64,000 bases of DNA from Spirometra erinaceieuropaei. Its lineage: Eukaryota; Platyhelminthes; Cestoda; Diphyllobothriidea; Diphyllobothriidae. Numbering within the stretch: the first letter of the stretch is position 1; each line of letters begins with the position of its first letter. The notes under the pieces were generated by a model. It saw only the letters and a list, made by a program, of their open reading frames with translations, did no database searches and was not told where the DNA came from. Shown here piece after piece: positions 24,090 to 35,335 of the stretch. The stretch covers positions 137,070 to 201,069 of the forward strand of contig CACRXP010000996.1 of NCBI GenBank assembly GCA_902702965.1, written 5' to 3'. The translations under genes were made by a program, and so were the position numbers.

Positions 24090-24399
24090 TACTCTTGCAT
24101 TTTGCAAAGTCTCATCCTGATTAATAAACTTATAATAGGCAGAAACCAGAGAAAAGGGCAACCCCGCGAAGGTTTCCTATTTAGTCTACTAAAGATACGT
24201 TAACGTATACTGTTAAGCAGATCCACACGCCGAATACATCTACCGCATGTTTGAAAATAATGTAAAATCAATTCGAATTTCTACTGTGCAGAACTGAATA
24301 TCATTTCCAAAGTCAAAATCAGTAAAACCGTGAAGCATATTGACTTAGACTGAAGCACAGACACTTGGCAGTGGAATAATGGTCGTGAATGATGGCGGC

Positions 24400-24945
24400 G
24401 TGGTGACGCCGTTTGTACTTCGCGACGGTGTGAGCTGCGCCACCTGGCTGCGTGGGCGGAGAGCGTGATAACACGTCGGCAAATAGATGTGTCTGTTCAT
24501 AGAGTTGGTGTCCGACACCCACGCTGCAACAGCTCTCGCCCTGTCTTGTTGTTGGCTCGCGCCAATATCCGCGTGTTGGCGAAGTCGAACTCATGCCCTT
24601 CCTCCAGCGTGTGAGTGACTACTTGAGACAGTGGGTCGCCTCTCCGAACGGCCCGTTTGTGCTCAACTATTCGTGAGCTGAGACGTCGTCCTGTCTGGCC
24701 TGTGTAGTGGCAAAGACAATTTTGGCACGGGATTCGATAGACTACGCCCAACTGTTCACCTGCGTCCAGCCGATTCCTTCATTTTCATGATACTGCTACG
24801 TACAGTGACCGCCGGATGATGAGCGATGCCCACGTCTAGCTCTGACGCGATGCGTTCTGTAGCCTCGGACACATTCGTTATGTACGGTTGGGAGTGCCAA
24901 ATTGTTGGTGTCTCTCTTTCGTTTGTCCGGCGTGGGTAAGGTATA
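24400..24945 (-). mobile_element. PLE GIY-YIG tail, 5'-truncated
   Basis: The minus strand reads HSQPYITNVSEATERIASEL (linker before the endonuclease), a one-base frameshift, then QLGVVYRIPCQNCLCHYTGQ, TGRRLSSRIVEHKRAVRRGD, a LSQVVTHTLEEGHEFDF block and ARILARANN-type sequence ending GRELLQ. VVYRIPC corresponds to the GIY strand, YTGQT to the YIG strand and SRIVEH holds the catalytic Arg. No RT sequence precedes it. It is inserted at the right end of duplication copy A. Confidence 0.8.
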
Positions 24946-25457
24946 ATCTATTTTAATTCAGTTATGCAATATGCCTTCAATAAGGCCGCATATAACTCGA
25001 TAAAAATGCAAACGTAGTGTTTGTATTTATTAACAGGGGATAACTGTTTCTATCCAGCTTATAAAGTTAGAAATCTGCTTCAGATATTTTGCCTCCCTAT
25101 GTTTTAAAACTCTCTATGCAGTCAGTAATGAAAGCTTGACGTATAGTCTGGTACATGCATTTATATGCCACATTGTTATCTAGTCAGTATTTATAAGAGG
25201 AATCGTCCTAACTGACTCGTTTGTTCGCCATCCTACGGATGTTCACACACGTCGTCCTACCAATCCGGCCACAAGGCGTGTGCCTGTTTATATCATGCCC
25301 GCTATCGGTAGGACTGAAAAGGTACCCAACCACAGATAAGCCAGAAGCTCAATCAACATGGTAGATACTCCAGTTAATGCTTTCATCTGCCCAATTCTGC
25401 GCTGGACTTGGACACCATCTGAATACGCCTTTTTCCCCAGATTTTCGCTATCAGGAA

Positions 25458-25856
25458 TCAGCAAGAGACATCTAATTTTTCCACAATGTTGTCGAGGGAG
25501 GGGTTAACGAACCATCTACACATTTCGTTAAGGTCATAAGAACTATGAACCCTATCCAAGGAATTTGTTAACACCTCCCGGAATCTTTGGAAAAAGGCAA
25601 AAGGAGGAGCATAAGCAGCGCCATTCTCGCAGATTCTGTTGATTCTGAGTAGCGTTTGGACCCCAGTTAAGCTTTTCGTGCGATTAACTATGTAACTGCG
25701 TGCTACCCAGGATCTGTTAGCAACAGCTGAGATGGCCGCCATTAGCTTAACATAACCGATCTTCTGCGCACAGAAGGAACCTTGTTCGGTCTTCGCACTT
25801 ACCTCGGTCAACGGCCAACTAACCCCATGTAACCTTCCACGACCTTCCACCTTCAT
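25458..25856 (-). other. 132-codon open frame of unknown nature
   Basis: An uninterrupted minus-strand frame (starts MKVEGRGRLHGVSWPLTEVS) ends CRWFVNPSL...KLDVSC. It has no recognisable domain, signal peptide or paralogue. A TATGCTCCTCCTTTTG stretch inside it coincides with the start of the exon at 205, but in this copy the corresponding reading stops after 14 codons. It may be a chance frame. Confidence 0.2.
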
Positions 25857-25887
25857 TTTACCTGTATTTTTAAATGAACTTTAATCA

Positions 25888-26120
25888 ATGGCATGTGGTG
25901 ACTTTAATCACGTCAACCTACGTCCACGTGCTTTTTCCGTTATTCATGGTCTTGTTACCTTCAACACTCGTGACAAACCTCGTAGCCACATGCTGGCCAA
26001 CAGCTCTAGGTTTTTTGTTAAAAAAAACATCATTTTGTGTTCGCGTTCAAATCATTCTCCGTTATTGGGTGTTCCAAAAATCCACCTTATATCTAAACTT
26101 GATCTGTTAGCAAGACGCTA
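25888..26120 (+). mobile_element. Non-LTR retrotransposon endonuclease fragment
   Basis: The frame reads ACGDFNHVNLRPRAFSVIHG, then LVTFNTRDKP and LLGVPKIHLISKL. This matches the GDFNHV...LVTFxTRGxxxLD...vPK layout typical of RTE/jockey-type endonuclease C-termini. The SDH block is not clear (SNHSPLL) and no RT follows, so it is a small fossil. Confidence 0.4.
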
Positions 26121-27120
26121 GATAAAAATTAAGTTTTGCGACACGTACTTAGAAAACATTTGCGTGCTTCAGACTTGAGTAGCTTTCACTAGACCCGCAT
26201 TCCTGAAACAATCGAATGCCCAATTGCGCTCTCGCTACCCTACAAAATTGTCAGTTCCGTTTTTGGTATTTGGTGTCCACTTGATACCGTTGTCATGAGA
26301 CCTGACATATAGTCTTCTCCCTATCTAAAATTCTTAAGACGCATAAAGGAACTTCTTAAGAAGATAGGCCTACATGCTAGGCTTACGAGCGCTACCGCCC
26401 TAACAAAAATGCCATCGTTGGACTGAGTGATATGATACATGGTCAGATTCTTGCCTTTTATTCCTTCCCAATTTTTCTTCTTCCTCTGATAAAACTTGGA
26501 GGAATATTAAGCGATTCCCTGGCCATCGTAACACATTGACGCATACAAACCCTTCGGCTCGTGCGCTGTTTTTTTTATTTATGCTTTCAAATGAAGCGTA
26601 TTATTCTCTCCAGCTCTCTTGATTTCTTCCCTCCCTCATATAAAATTACTTTCCTGAGGATATTTTATCGAAAGCAAACGTATGATCGTCAACTATTCCT
26701 CCAAAAGGAAACAATAAGTCTGACATAGAACGTCCTGGCCAGTGTATTAGGCCCTCAGTGATTAGAACTTTTGCAGAATGCAAGTCCTCTATTGTCGAGG
26801 GGCAGAACACATCATGGATTAAATATCATAATATGCGTTTTCTTTCGGGAAAACTGAAATACTGTCGAAAGGTTTCACGAAACCATGCCCATAAATGTCA
26901 TTTGATGTCAGCAATTGAAAATGCAAATTCGCGAAATATATGTTTGCCGATCTAGTGTCTTAATACATATCGCTGCAAGTGCTAAAACATTCAGGAAACA
27001 TGAGTAGAGATGGACGAACATATTGCGCCAAAATTGTCGTCGACCATGTCTCGTGCAATAATGACATAGAAAGGGTCGAATACCACAAAAGGCAATTGTG
27101 ATATCTGACGTGAACTTAAT
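26121..27120. other. No gene recognised
   Basis: No frame, repeat or motif that I can support. Confidence 0.3.
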
Positions 27121-27126
27121 ATTTAG

Positions 27127-27608
27127 GCGTTATTTTAAATGCTCCCGCAATCCGTGGCAGTATAGGCAGTTTATTGCGATCACTTTGTAGAACGACACCG
27201 ACATTAACGAAACGTTCGGTGTATCTATTGCCTAAGTGCCGTGTCGGCAATGTTTACCTACGGGATGATAGACTATGTCATTTTCGTGGCGGATTAGATA
27301 AACATCATGTAGAATTTATTTTTTTAACCTCGGCCATATTCCTACTAACGATATCAATGCCCTCTTTCGCCTCACTCTACTTTCAATGTCCACGCTGTGC
27401 TAACAGTTTGGAACGGGACAGCGTAATTGATCCTTACCGAATATTCATCTGTTACTACGGATATGGAGACCGCATGAAACACGACGTGAGCGTACTGCAG
27501 AACAGTCTTACTTACCGTGCGAGGACAAACAATTTCCACGGAATAAGTTGGAAAGAAATGTATTCAGAGTGACTGGATGTCCTTTTCGCATGTCAAACGT
27601 ACATGTAT
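27127..27608 (+). pseudogene. Diverged second exon of the secreted-protein family, with a nonsense codon
   Basis: After a TTAATATTTAG acceptor a phase-1 frame gives VYLLPKCRVGNVYLRDD where paralogues have FVPLPACTGLNSGRITA. HHVEFIFLTSA follows (paralogues HVCKVEFIVAV), then CPRCANSLERDSVID, IFICYYGYGDRMKHDVSVLQ (paralogues ADYDAIEHSEVFRIQ) and WKEMYSE. An in-frame TGA (27570-27572) then interrupts, and LDVLFACQT continues in the same frame, matching the terminal SCQTDPV block. The distance from exon start to the PLPxC motif equals that of the intact copies. Either a pseudogene or a shortened product. Confidence 0.5.
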
Positions 27609-27669
27609 CTCTTTAGTAACTTGGATAAAAATGCAAACGAAGTCAAAATAGTTTTACAGGTTTGCTAAG

Positions 27670-30600
27670 TTATTGAAGACAGAGCAATGTCTTAATCGAA
27701 ATCGTCGTCTGAGCCTTATGTTTGCGCTCACGACGGTTCATAACTATCGTTGCTTGTTTTGCATGCTGATCTATTGAATGCTGATTTGACACGCAGCATG
27801 TGTCGAAACATCTCTTGGGATGTTATATAAACATAAGTGCAACCATATACTCAATCAGCCGAGAATATTTTGGGGGTCATCAGAACCTGTGCAGCCTGGC
27901 TTCATCCGCCCATCCAGAACTCTGCAACTTGAAATTCACTGACCTCAGTTAGACAAGTCACTCGAACCCTTTTCCAAGAAGACCAACGGCCTTGAAACAG
28001 ATGTGCACGCATGTCGCCGTGAAAGCGTTCGTCACAGTGTTCCGCAAGCATGCTGTCTCATGAAATGTCGACTCAAATCTTGGAATTTGCTTTCAAATTT
28101 CAGAAGATTAATTTATTGATGCAATATTTTAGCCATGCCAGGGTGACGGCTTCCGAACGAGCTTCATTTCTACCGATATTCCGCTAGTCAATCAGGATAC
28201 TATCAAATCCTAATATATTTTATAGAAAACCGCTACAAATTTATTCTTTTTGTTATAATTTTTTAGAACTTTACGTTGTCTTCAAATTTTATACTTGAGG
28301 AAAAAATGGTTGTTGGTTTTTAAAGTTTTTGTCGATTCGGGAATGATTTTGAGCCCAACATGCCTTTACACTTGCATTCAGGGTTTACGACCCGTAGCCT
28401 GTACAATCTTTTGTCCGGGAAACGTCATATTTTCACGTATACTTTAATAAAAGAGGCATGTATGGATCATGAAACTCTTGAATGAATACGAACTAAGTGG
28501 CCCAATTTATATGCAATATCAGTATGCGGGCTTTATCGAAGCTGACTGTTTAGACACTTCACCATCTAAAGAGTCGCGTAATTTGAAAAATTTAGAAGAC
28601 CGATAGATAATCTTTCTTTATGCATGTAATATGACCTATGTGTAATTTGTTATCAAATGAGTCAAAGAACGGTACTTTCCTGCATATTGTGTACACCAAA
28701 TATTTGAATATATAAGGGCATCGAAGTCAATTTCACAGCTTCATGCCAGGTAAGAAGTTATTATTGCGAAATTTAGTTAACGCGAGCGAACAGTCGGAAA
28801 TTCATTTAAATACCTTCTTCTTGGCGGGTCAGCGTTTATCTCGATTATACCATACGAGTTTTATATTATAGCCCAGCTTGGGTCATATTTAGAATTAAAA
28901 ACGCATTTAATTTTTACTCATTCGAAATAAATTCTCCGCCTCTCAGCAACCGGACATTGACTGTGACATTCTGTAAACATTGGTGAATAACTTCTGCATG
29001 CATTTGTTCATACTTATTATATAAAAGCTCTATGTCAGTAATTTCTTACTTTTGTACGCACTAAAATTTCATATAACTCCGCTAAAATTTAAAATTTAAA
29101 AAAAATCATAATTGCAATTTGCAGTATTTAAAAACGCCTAGAAAATATGTATTTTCATTTTCGTATAATGCCTTCAACAGACTGCGCAGACTTTCGCGTA
29201 AGTAAGCCTAATCCGTATTATTCGAGGATGTTGTGTGAAGAATCATACCTCGTGTTAATACTCCAGGCAAATTCTCCGTGGTACTTTCACAGTACTTAAA
29301 ATGCTTTCTACTTAAATCTTGAACGTATATTACCTACGCGACTGCTCTATTAGATGTGTCTTGGGGTGTGGGCACCAGAACCTGGACAAATTCGCATTCC
29401 GCGATTAATGTGAATCTAGTGGCTTTGTAGGACGATTACCAAGCGGGATGACAGATATAAGAGTTCTTCTGTGCGATCACTGTGCGTCAACTTTGTAATA
29501 ACTATATCTAAGGATCATCGTTCAAGTGTCTTATCGCCACCTATTTGGCAGGTTTCTGATTCTTGTTAAATGCGGAATAACTAATTTACATGGTACAAAA
29601 TACCGTTCTGCTATATGCGGTTTAAATGTGTTCAGAATGTCGGCATAAACTGCTGAATATTCTGCCAATTTGGATTTGCTTTACAGTGTACTGTTTACAG
29701 AAACATCACTCAATTTACCACATAGTTGTTTACAACCGCAGATTTTGTCCCCATATGAATTACATCGTGCTTTATCTGGCTAATGGCGGCCAGTAAGATA
29801 CGAATTGCCATAGGTCTGCGGTGGCATAGCGACTGCATACTATAATTACTGCAATTTCCTTTGTGCGCGTCACCGCTTTCTGCCACTGCCTCTGATGGTG
29901 TTTTCAAGTGAGGACCAGAAACGTAGGCGAATAGAGACCTTGTCCCAGCGATCGCTTCTTCTTCTGATCAACCTGCTTAACTAAACTAAGATCCCTGCTA
30001 TGAGAGCTAATCTTGTTGTGCGAGATAATAACGGAGAAAATCGTCCACTCTCACCTGCGACATATTTCGACATATACAAAAAGGGATGTCAATACGTGTT
30101 TCAAAGTCGGCATACCGCTACGTATGAATACAAAAATGGTATTTGGTCAAAACTAGCAAATCTTCATTTGCAAGAGGACAGGGATTCATGATTGTAATCA
30201 AAGAGCGAGGTCTCAAGTGATAGAATGTCGCTTGAGTGCTGAACATATAAATTAGTCCTCTACTATTGGCCAGGGTTATCGCCGATGATATGCTTATGTT
30301 ATGCCGATGATATGATTTCAAAAAAGACATACACCATTCAGATGTATTACTTGTAGGTTCTTTCTGTTTCCTCCGAAGAACATGCGAGAAGAAACTTCCC
30401 TTCCCTTTAATAAGGGTGGCCATACGATAAATTTAGTTAAAGGTATCGATAGGCGTGTCAAAACATCAACAGGAATGTAAGGATGTAAAGCAGGCGTGGA
30501 GAGCAGAATTTATTGGTACGACTAAATTTTACGATGGCTTATCAACTGCAGCCTGTCGTTACATAACACAATAAACATGTGAGGAAGGTAGAGTGGTTTG

Positions 30601-31010
30601 AAATTTGACATAGAAAATCAACGTTAACTGCAAGGGCATCGTATAGTACGCGTAGACTAATCAATAAAATGGTAACTTCAGAAGGCAATATATTAAAGAA
30701 TGTTGGGGAATTAATACGCCGAAGTAGCCATTCGGTTGACACAAAAGCCTCTTTTTGAGCAGTAGTTCGAGCATGAACGGCTTGATTATTGCGCTACCTG
30801 GAGGCAGCTAACAAACGGCGGGATAAACCCGACCTTGTAAACAGTGATACCACGCGGTGAATCTCAGCTTGCACTGGTAGACAGGAGCCCTTTTGATTTT
30901 CTAAATCCCTCGGCGTGTTTCCTTCACCATTTCCTTTTCTATGTTGCGTTTTTAAGTTACCATTCTATTGGTTAGTCAACGCGTAGTATACGATAACCCT
31001 GCAGTTAAGA
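27670..31010. other. No gene recognised
   Basis: AT-rich DNA. A TCATGAAATGTCGACTCAAA motif at about 28059 resembles MITE C ends. The frames 29710-29907 (minus) and 30000-30191 (plus) have no motif or copy elsewhere. Confidence 0.3.
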
Positions 31011-31029
31011 ATGATCATATATGTCGAAG

Positions 31030-31188
31030 TTCAAACGTGTGTACCCCTCTCAAATGTTATTTGTGATATGCAGCGACAGGCTGCAGTTGAAAAGCCGCCG
31101 CGAAATTTAGTGGTACCAATAGTTTCTGCTGTGCACGCTCACATTAATTTTATTAAGGGTAAATATTGCCTCAAATTTAAATACAGTA
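31030..31188 (+). pseudogene. Diverged family second exon, 5' part, cut by a mariner insertion
   Basis: A TGTCGAAG acceptor-like site is followed in phase 1 by QTCVPLSNVICDMQRQ, then LVVPIVSAVHAHINFIKGKY and CLKFKYS. The first Cys to the VVPIVS block is about 25 residues, as between RQVC and FIPLPS in the exon at 20174. The frame is interrupted by the transposon at the TA at 31187-31188. Joining across the target site keeps the frame open (see 33120-33235). Identity to the family is low, so this is inference from layout. Confidence 0.35.
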
Positions 31189-31787
31189 CCTCTGCTAACT
31201 CATGAAATGCCGAGGTCAAAATTAGAGTAGAAACTGTAGCGTATTTTTGCGTTGTTATTTGTGTTTATTTACTTTAAATAAGGACGAAAAGGTCGTTTGA
31301 TGAAGGAAAGTTCGATACAGATATGTATATTAAATAGAAAACGGGCCGAATTTAGGTGACATCGGAGGATTCTTAATATTCAAGCAGTTCCCTGCGCTAT
31401 TAAAGCTATCAGAAAGAAATTCTTTGTTTTACCTTATTAATCTGTTTAAGAAGATTAATAAAAGGAAGACTTTTCAATAAACTTTCGTATAAAAAGAAAA
31501 AATTAAATTTCAATATCCAGAAAATCGAGGAAATGCAGACAAATTATAACTTATTGTGTTCAGGAAATAAGGTGCAATTCTTCATCTAAAAATTCTATTT
31601 TTCAAATCCATTGCCTATTACTCTTAAAATATACTGACCTAAACTGACCTATTATGTTTAAAAATACTGAAATAAAAGATTTATCAATGTGATTGTTTTA
31701 CCAGACCGAAAATGCGTATCGTAAACGAATATATATTAAGTTCGCGCGACATGCCGTCACCTTTCTCTGTCACGCCAAAAGATACCT

Positions 31788-32794
31788 ATTTCTAAACAGA
31801 ACTTATCCGAAGTTGACTTTCAGCGTATTCGAAAATTAGCGGCGGAGGGAATCCAGAGTGAGTCTTTAGCTATTATTTTCAATATTAGTAATGTCACTCT
31901 GTGGCGCATCATTAATAATAAAACGGTTCCTAAAAATAAGATAGGGTACCCAAACGGTTCACAAGTAAGCAAGACGATGATTTTATTTGTCGTAAATTTA
32001 AAAATTTTATGATATGTTCATTGAGACCATTCAACGGGAACATCTGCCGATGTTCTCTATAAACATCGTTAGGAAAAGCATAAAGGAATTAAAAATGCTG
32101 CGGCGGAAGGCAATGATTAAGCCACATTTAAGTAAAAAGCTAATTAGAGAACGACTTTTATTTGCTAAGAATTATATTGATTACAGGTCCTCATTTTGGA
32201 AGAGCATTTTCTTCTGCGATGAGGTTTTATTTTAAGACAAGCCTACGAAATCGCTCCAAGCCGTCATATGTGGAAAGAACTTCCCAAGAGAACGCACTAC
32301 ACCGACGGCAACATGCAAGAACAGTCGGCGGATAATGGTTTGGATGGCGATTAAATTCGGTGAGCGGCCTGTCTGGCGGTCAACATCCGGCACCATCAAC
32401 AGCAAAATGTTTATTGCAATTGTCAAGGTTCCTTTCGGCTACAGCGGCATAAGTCGGCGCTGAATGGATACTGTAATTTTGCACGGCGATGCACTTGTCC
32501 ACCGCTCTAAAGAGGTACGAATTTGATGACGCTTGCAAATATAATCTAACATTTCAGACAACAACCACCCTCTCCGCAATTGGCCTCCAACCCATTTTCA
32601 TCCCGGCCAACAGTCCCGATTTGAATCCAATCGAAAATGTTTTTGGAATAGTCAAAAGAAATTGGCACAAGGCTAAAAAGACTCTTTCAATGCACGACAA
32701 ATTGGATTTCATACTCACTAATTACATTTTACTATCCGCCAAAGACAACCTCGTCATGCCTATGTCTGACAGACTTTCTGCCGTTTTTAATTAG
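31788..32794 (+). pseudogene. Mariner transposase, copy 1, inactivated
   Basis: A DD34E-family transposase cuts and rejoins the element ends. The frame starts SKQNLSEVDFQRIRKLAAEG (helix-turn-helix), but ATG is replaced by ATT. It continues LAIIFNISNVTLWRIINNKT, shifts frame near 31950, and reads EAIQ-like, SSFWKSIFFCDEVLF (first catalytic Asp) and NSPDLNPIENVFGIVKRNW (catalytic Glu) to TAG. The second catalytic block reads LHGDALVHRS where copy 2 has LQDNAPVHRS, so the catalytic Asp is mutated. A 43-bp intron interrupts it at 32515-32557. Confidence 0.9.
32515..32557 (+). other. 43-bp intron in the mariner transposase (copy 1)
   Basis: The sequence starts GTACGAATTT and ends ACATTTCAG. Removal joins HRSKE directly to TTTTLSAIGLQP in frame and leaves exactly 34 residues between the second Asp position and the Glu, the canonical DD34E spacing. 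Copy 2 has the same 43 bp with GT...TAG (56486-56444). Unspliced, both copies would be frame-shifted at the same place. Confidence 0.75.
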
Positions 32795-33079
32795 AATGGA
32801 CAATCAACAAAGTACTGCTTTTTGTATCTGTTTCTGTCCTTAATTATTTTTGCCCTTTTACGCGCCCGCCTTTTTATACGTCCTCATACGTAGCCATTAT
32901 TAACTTGGTTGTAATATAGGCGTTTCTCGAAAATGTGACTTCTGTCGAAAATTAATTATTTTCATCTCAGTAAATAACATTTTCTAATTCAAACTTTGCT
33001 TTCTTTGACACATCTTTTATTTTCCGTTATCAGACTTTGGGAGCCGTAGTGTTTAAGGATTCTGCGTTAAGGTTGTTTA

Positions 33080-33117
33080 CCTGTGTTAATTCATGACACT
33101 TCATGAGTTAGCACAGG
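33080..33117 (+). repeat. Hairpin at the 3' end of mariner copy 1
   Basis: CCTGTGTTAATTCATGA, a 4-base loop, then TCATGAGTTAGCACAGG form a near-perfect inverted repeat made of the terminal repeat and a flipped copy of itself. Copy 2 has the same at 55879-55916. The other end of each element has a single repeat. Confidence 0.8.
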
Positions 33118-33119
33118 TA

Positions 33120-33235
33120 CTGCATTACCATTCATATCAACCTTGATCGTGGTAAATGAAGTTTCGAGAATAATGTGTTACCGAAATGTGTTTCATACAA
33201 GCCCACGATTAGCACGAATTTGGCGAGACGTGTAG
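33120..33235 (+). pseudogene. Family second exon, 3' part, continuing past the mariner
   Basis: If the transposon and one TA are removed, the frame from 31030 continues as STALPFISTLIVVNEVSRIM and CYRN to a TAG at 33233-33235. LIVVNEVSRIMC sits where paralogues have FIVAVETMETNIC. The PLE that follows probably replaced the rest, or its 5' end lies within this interval. Confidence 0.3.
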
Positions 33236-34122
33236 TATTTCAGGGCGACAGAAGTATGATCCAAGTCCTCTTCCAAGATTGCCACGTGGGACTTCACAAG
33301 CACCGTAAAAGTATTGACCAAGTAAAGACCAGATGCTGTGAGTTCATGGGCGAGATCAGTACAAATCTGCCCCTGCATAGGATAGCTGAACAAGCCCGCG
33401 AACAGAGAATGATAGGCGACGCAGCACTGGAGAACAAATTTCGAAAGCTGCCCAATCCAACGTCGCCCACCAACAACAAAATTGTGCACTACCTTTCGTC
33501 AAGGGAGCTGACGAAGGATCAGATGCTGGTTTTACGCCACGAAGATTGTCACACGGAGGCAACGAAGGAGACCGAGAGCCTCATCCGACACCAAGTGGCG
33601 CCGCTCCTAATGGCCCACAGGTCGCGGGAAGTGCTTTCCAAGGTCGAACGTGATGCGCTTAGAGATCTCAAGGCCGAAAAAGACATGATCATCGTGCTAG
33701 TGGACAAGGGGCGCTCCACAGTTGTACTCGACAAGACAGACAACCTTCAAAAAAGCAGACGTTTACTGGAGGACGGACAGTTTTATGCCCTATGTGCAAC
33801 GAACCACTTAAAAGCGCTGACATACAAAATTACTGCTATGTTGTTGGTCTTGGAGAACTGAAGTGCAATAACACCGACCGACAGACGCATGGCGAGATCC
33901 CAAGATACGGCTTTGGCCCGATCCTATGGTCTCCCTAAGGTGCACACAGACGGCGCTCCTCTCCGACCCATCGTGTCACCCAAGGATACTCCAAAGTTCG
34001 GACTGGCTAAGCGGCTGTTCCGGCGTCTCAAGTTCCTGACCGCTGAGTCAGACACCACGGTCTCTTCGTCAGCAGAATTCGTGGAGAAACTCAAAGGGGT
34101 AAACCTCCATTGAAATGAGGTC

Positions 34123-34470
34123 ATGGTATCCTTTGATATTACATCCATTTTTACTTCTATTTCCCAGGACCTGGTGATCGAGACAATCCAGATGCTTCTA
34201 CAAAGTAAATACGATCAAACGGAGAATCGTCTTGGACGCGCTCAAGACCTTCAGCTCCTGAAGTGTTGTATCAGGAGGTACTTCACGTTCGAAGGGACAA
34301 TCTACGAACAGGTGGAGGGCGCACCAATGGGTTCGCCGATTTCGGGATTCATCGCCGAGGCGGTCCTGCAACGGTTAGAGTCGCTGGCCTTCCAACACCG
34401 CAAACCGAATTTCTGGGCCCGGTATGTGGATGATACCTTCGTCGTTATCGTCCGGGATATCAACTGCTGA
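34123..34470 (+). pseudogene. PLE reverse-transcriptase palm domain, catalytic motif intact
   Basis: This is the longest clean palm segment of any PLE here: SFDITSIFTSI (first catalytic Asp in FD), APMGSPISGF and YVDDTFV (catalytic DD). It ends with a TGA after VRDIN; the frame resumes one base off as LTFKERLNAVFPNIQFTMEE. A single-base indel therefore separates palm and thumb. Confidence 0.8.
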
Positions 34471-34957
34471 CATTCAAGGAACGTCTGAATGCGGTCTTCC
34501 CAAACATACAATTTACGATGGAGGAGGAAGTGAACAATCAGCTGCCCTTCCTGGATGTCCTCGTATGCCGCAAGAATTGTGATGGACTAAAGACAAAAGT
34601 GTTCAGGAAAGGGACAAATACGATGCAAATACTGAACTTCAATAGCAACTACCCAATCAGCCACAAACGCAGTTGTGTCTGGACGCTCTATCGGCGTGTC
34701 GAAACGCACTGCTGTGAGACGGAAGACAAGATTGCCGAATTACAATAACTCCGAAGGGTATTCAAAGCCAATGGCTACCCACGAAAATTTGTCAACCGGT
34801 GCATATGCAAAGGGGACAAAGGCCTAAATGCACGGACACCAAATCTTGGCGGGCGCTTCCGTATGTCAAGAACGTTTCGGACGTTTCGGGCCACCTTCTC
34901 GCACCACTTGGGGTTTGAGTTGCACACAGACCGGAGGCAACGATCAGGCGTCTGGTC

Positions 34958-35335
34958 ATGAAACCGAAAGACCCGCTGCCTCGGCTAGAAACGTCTGGAG
35001 TCGTTTATCGGATCTGGTGCAGTTGCGGACAGAGTAACCACGTCGGAGAAACTGGAAGACAGCTCCGAACGAGAATGGTCGAACACGCTGCAGCGGTGCG
35101 AAGAAATGACGCCAGCTCTCGAGTTACGACTCACTCGAAGAGATCTGCCCACACATTCAAATTCGACGAGGCGGAAATTGTCGCAAGAGGTGACACTTGC
35201 GTGAGCCGGGAGCTACTAGAACCATGGTTTACTGGCCCCCAGTCAACTAACAAGTGTAGTGAACTTCCCCTTCCATACGCTGTGCTGAAACTTCGCCTAG
35301 GCGGAGTAATTAGCCACGGGGGAGCGCACGTGTGA
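34958..35335 (+). pseudogene. PLE GIY-YIG endonuclease domain (family 1)
   Basis: GVVYRIW is the GIY strand, NHVGETGRQL the YIG strand, and RTRMVEHAAAVRR carries the catalytic Arg region. FKFDEAEIVARG and SRELLEPW follow. A two-Cys CSCGQ insertion between the two strands is typical of PLE endonucleases. The frame is open for the whole domain. The RT is in a different frame upstream, so no fusion protein can be made. Confidence 0.8.

Larger units (their letters stand above)
23010..24400 (+). repeat. Segmental duplication, copy A
   Basis: This stretch is collinear with 50270-51715. Shared markers include GACCGCAAATGATCAGGA-type sequence at the left, TGCCAACGTCAGT, CGTCAACGTCGTTGGTCTG, TCCTCGGACTTTTCATCTAT and CTTGGCAGTG-GATAATGGTCG at the right. 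It carries the 3' half of one gene and the whole of the next, so the unit duplicated a gene junction. The right end coincides with the 3' end of the PLE at 24400. Confidence 0.75.
31189..33117 (+). mobile_element. Tc1/mariner transposon, copy 1
   Basis: The 1929-bp element is bounded by inverted ends (CCTCTGCTAACTCATGAAAT left; CCTGTGCTAACTCATGAAGT read inward from the right) and flanked by TA on both sides. The target reads CAG-TA-CTG, palindromic around the TA. The right terminal repeat is followed inward by its own inverted copy, forming a 38-bp hairpin (33080-33117). The transposase inside is damaged. Copy 2 at 55879-57784 is the same family in opposite orientation. Confidence 0.93.

Noticed and set aside
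30000..30191. 63-codon plus-strand ORF
   Set aside because: Only length supports it; no motif, no splice architecture like the secreted family and no copy in the window.
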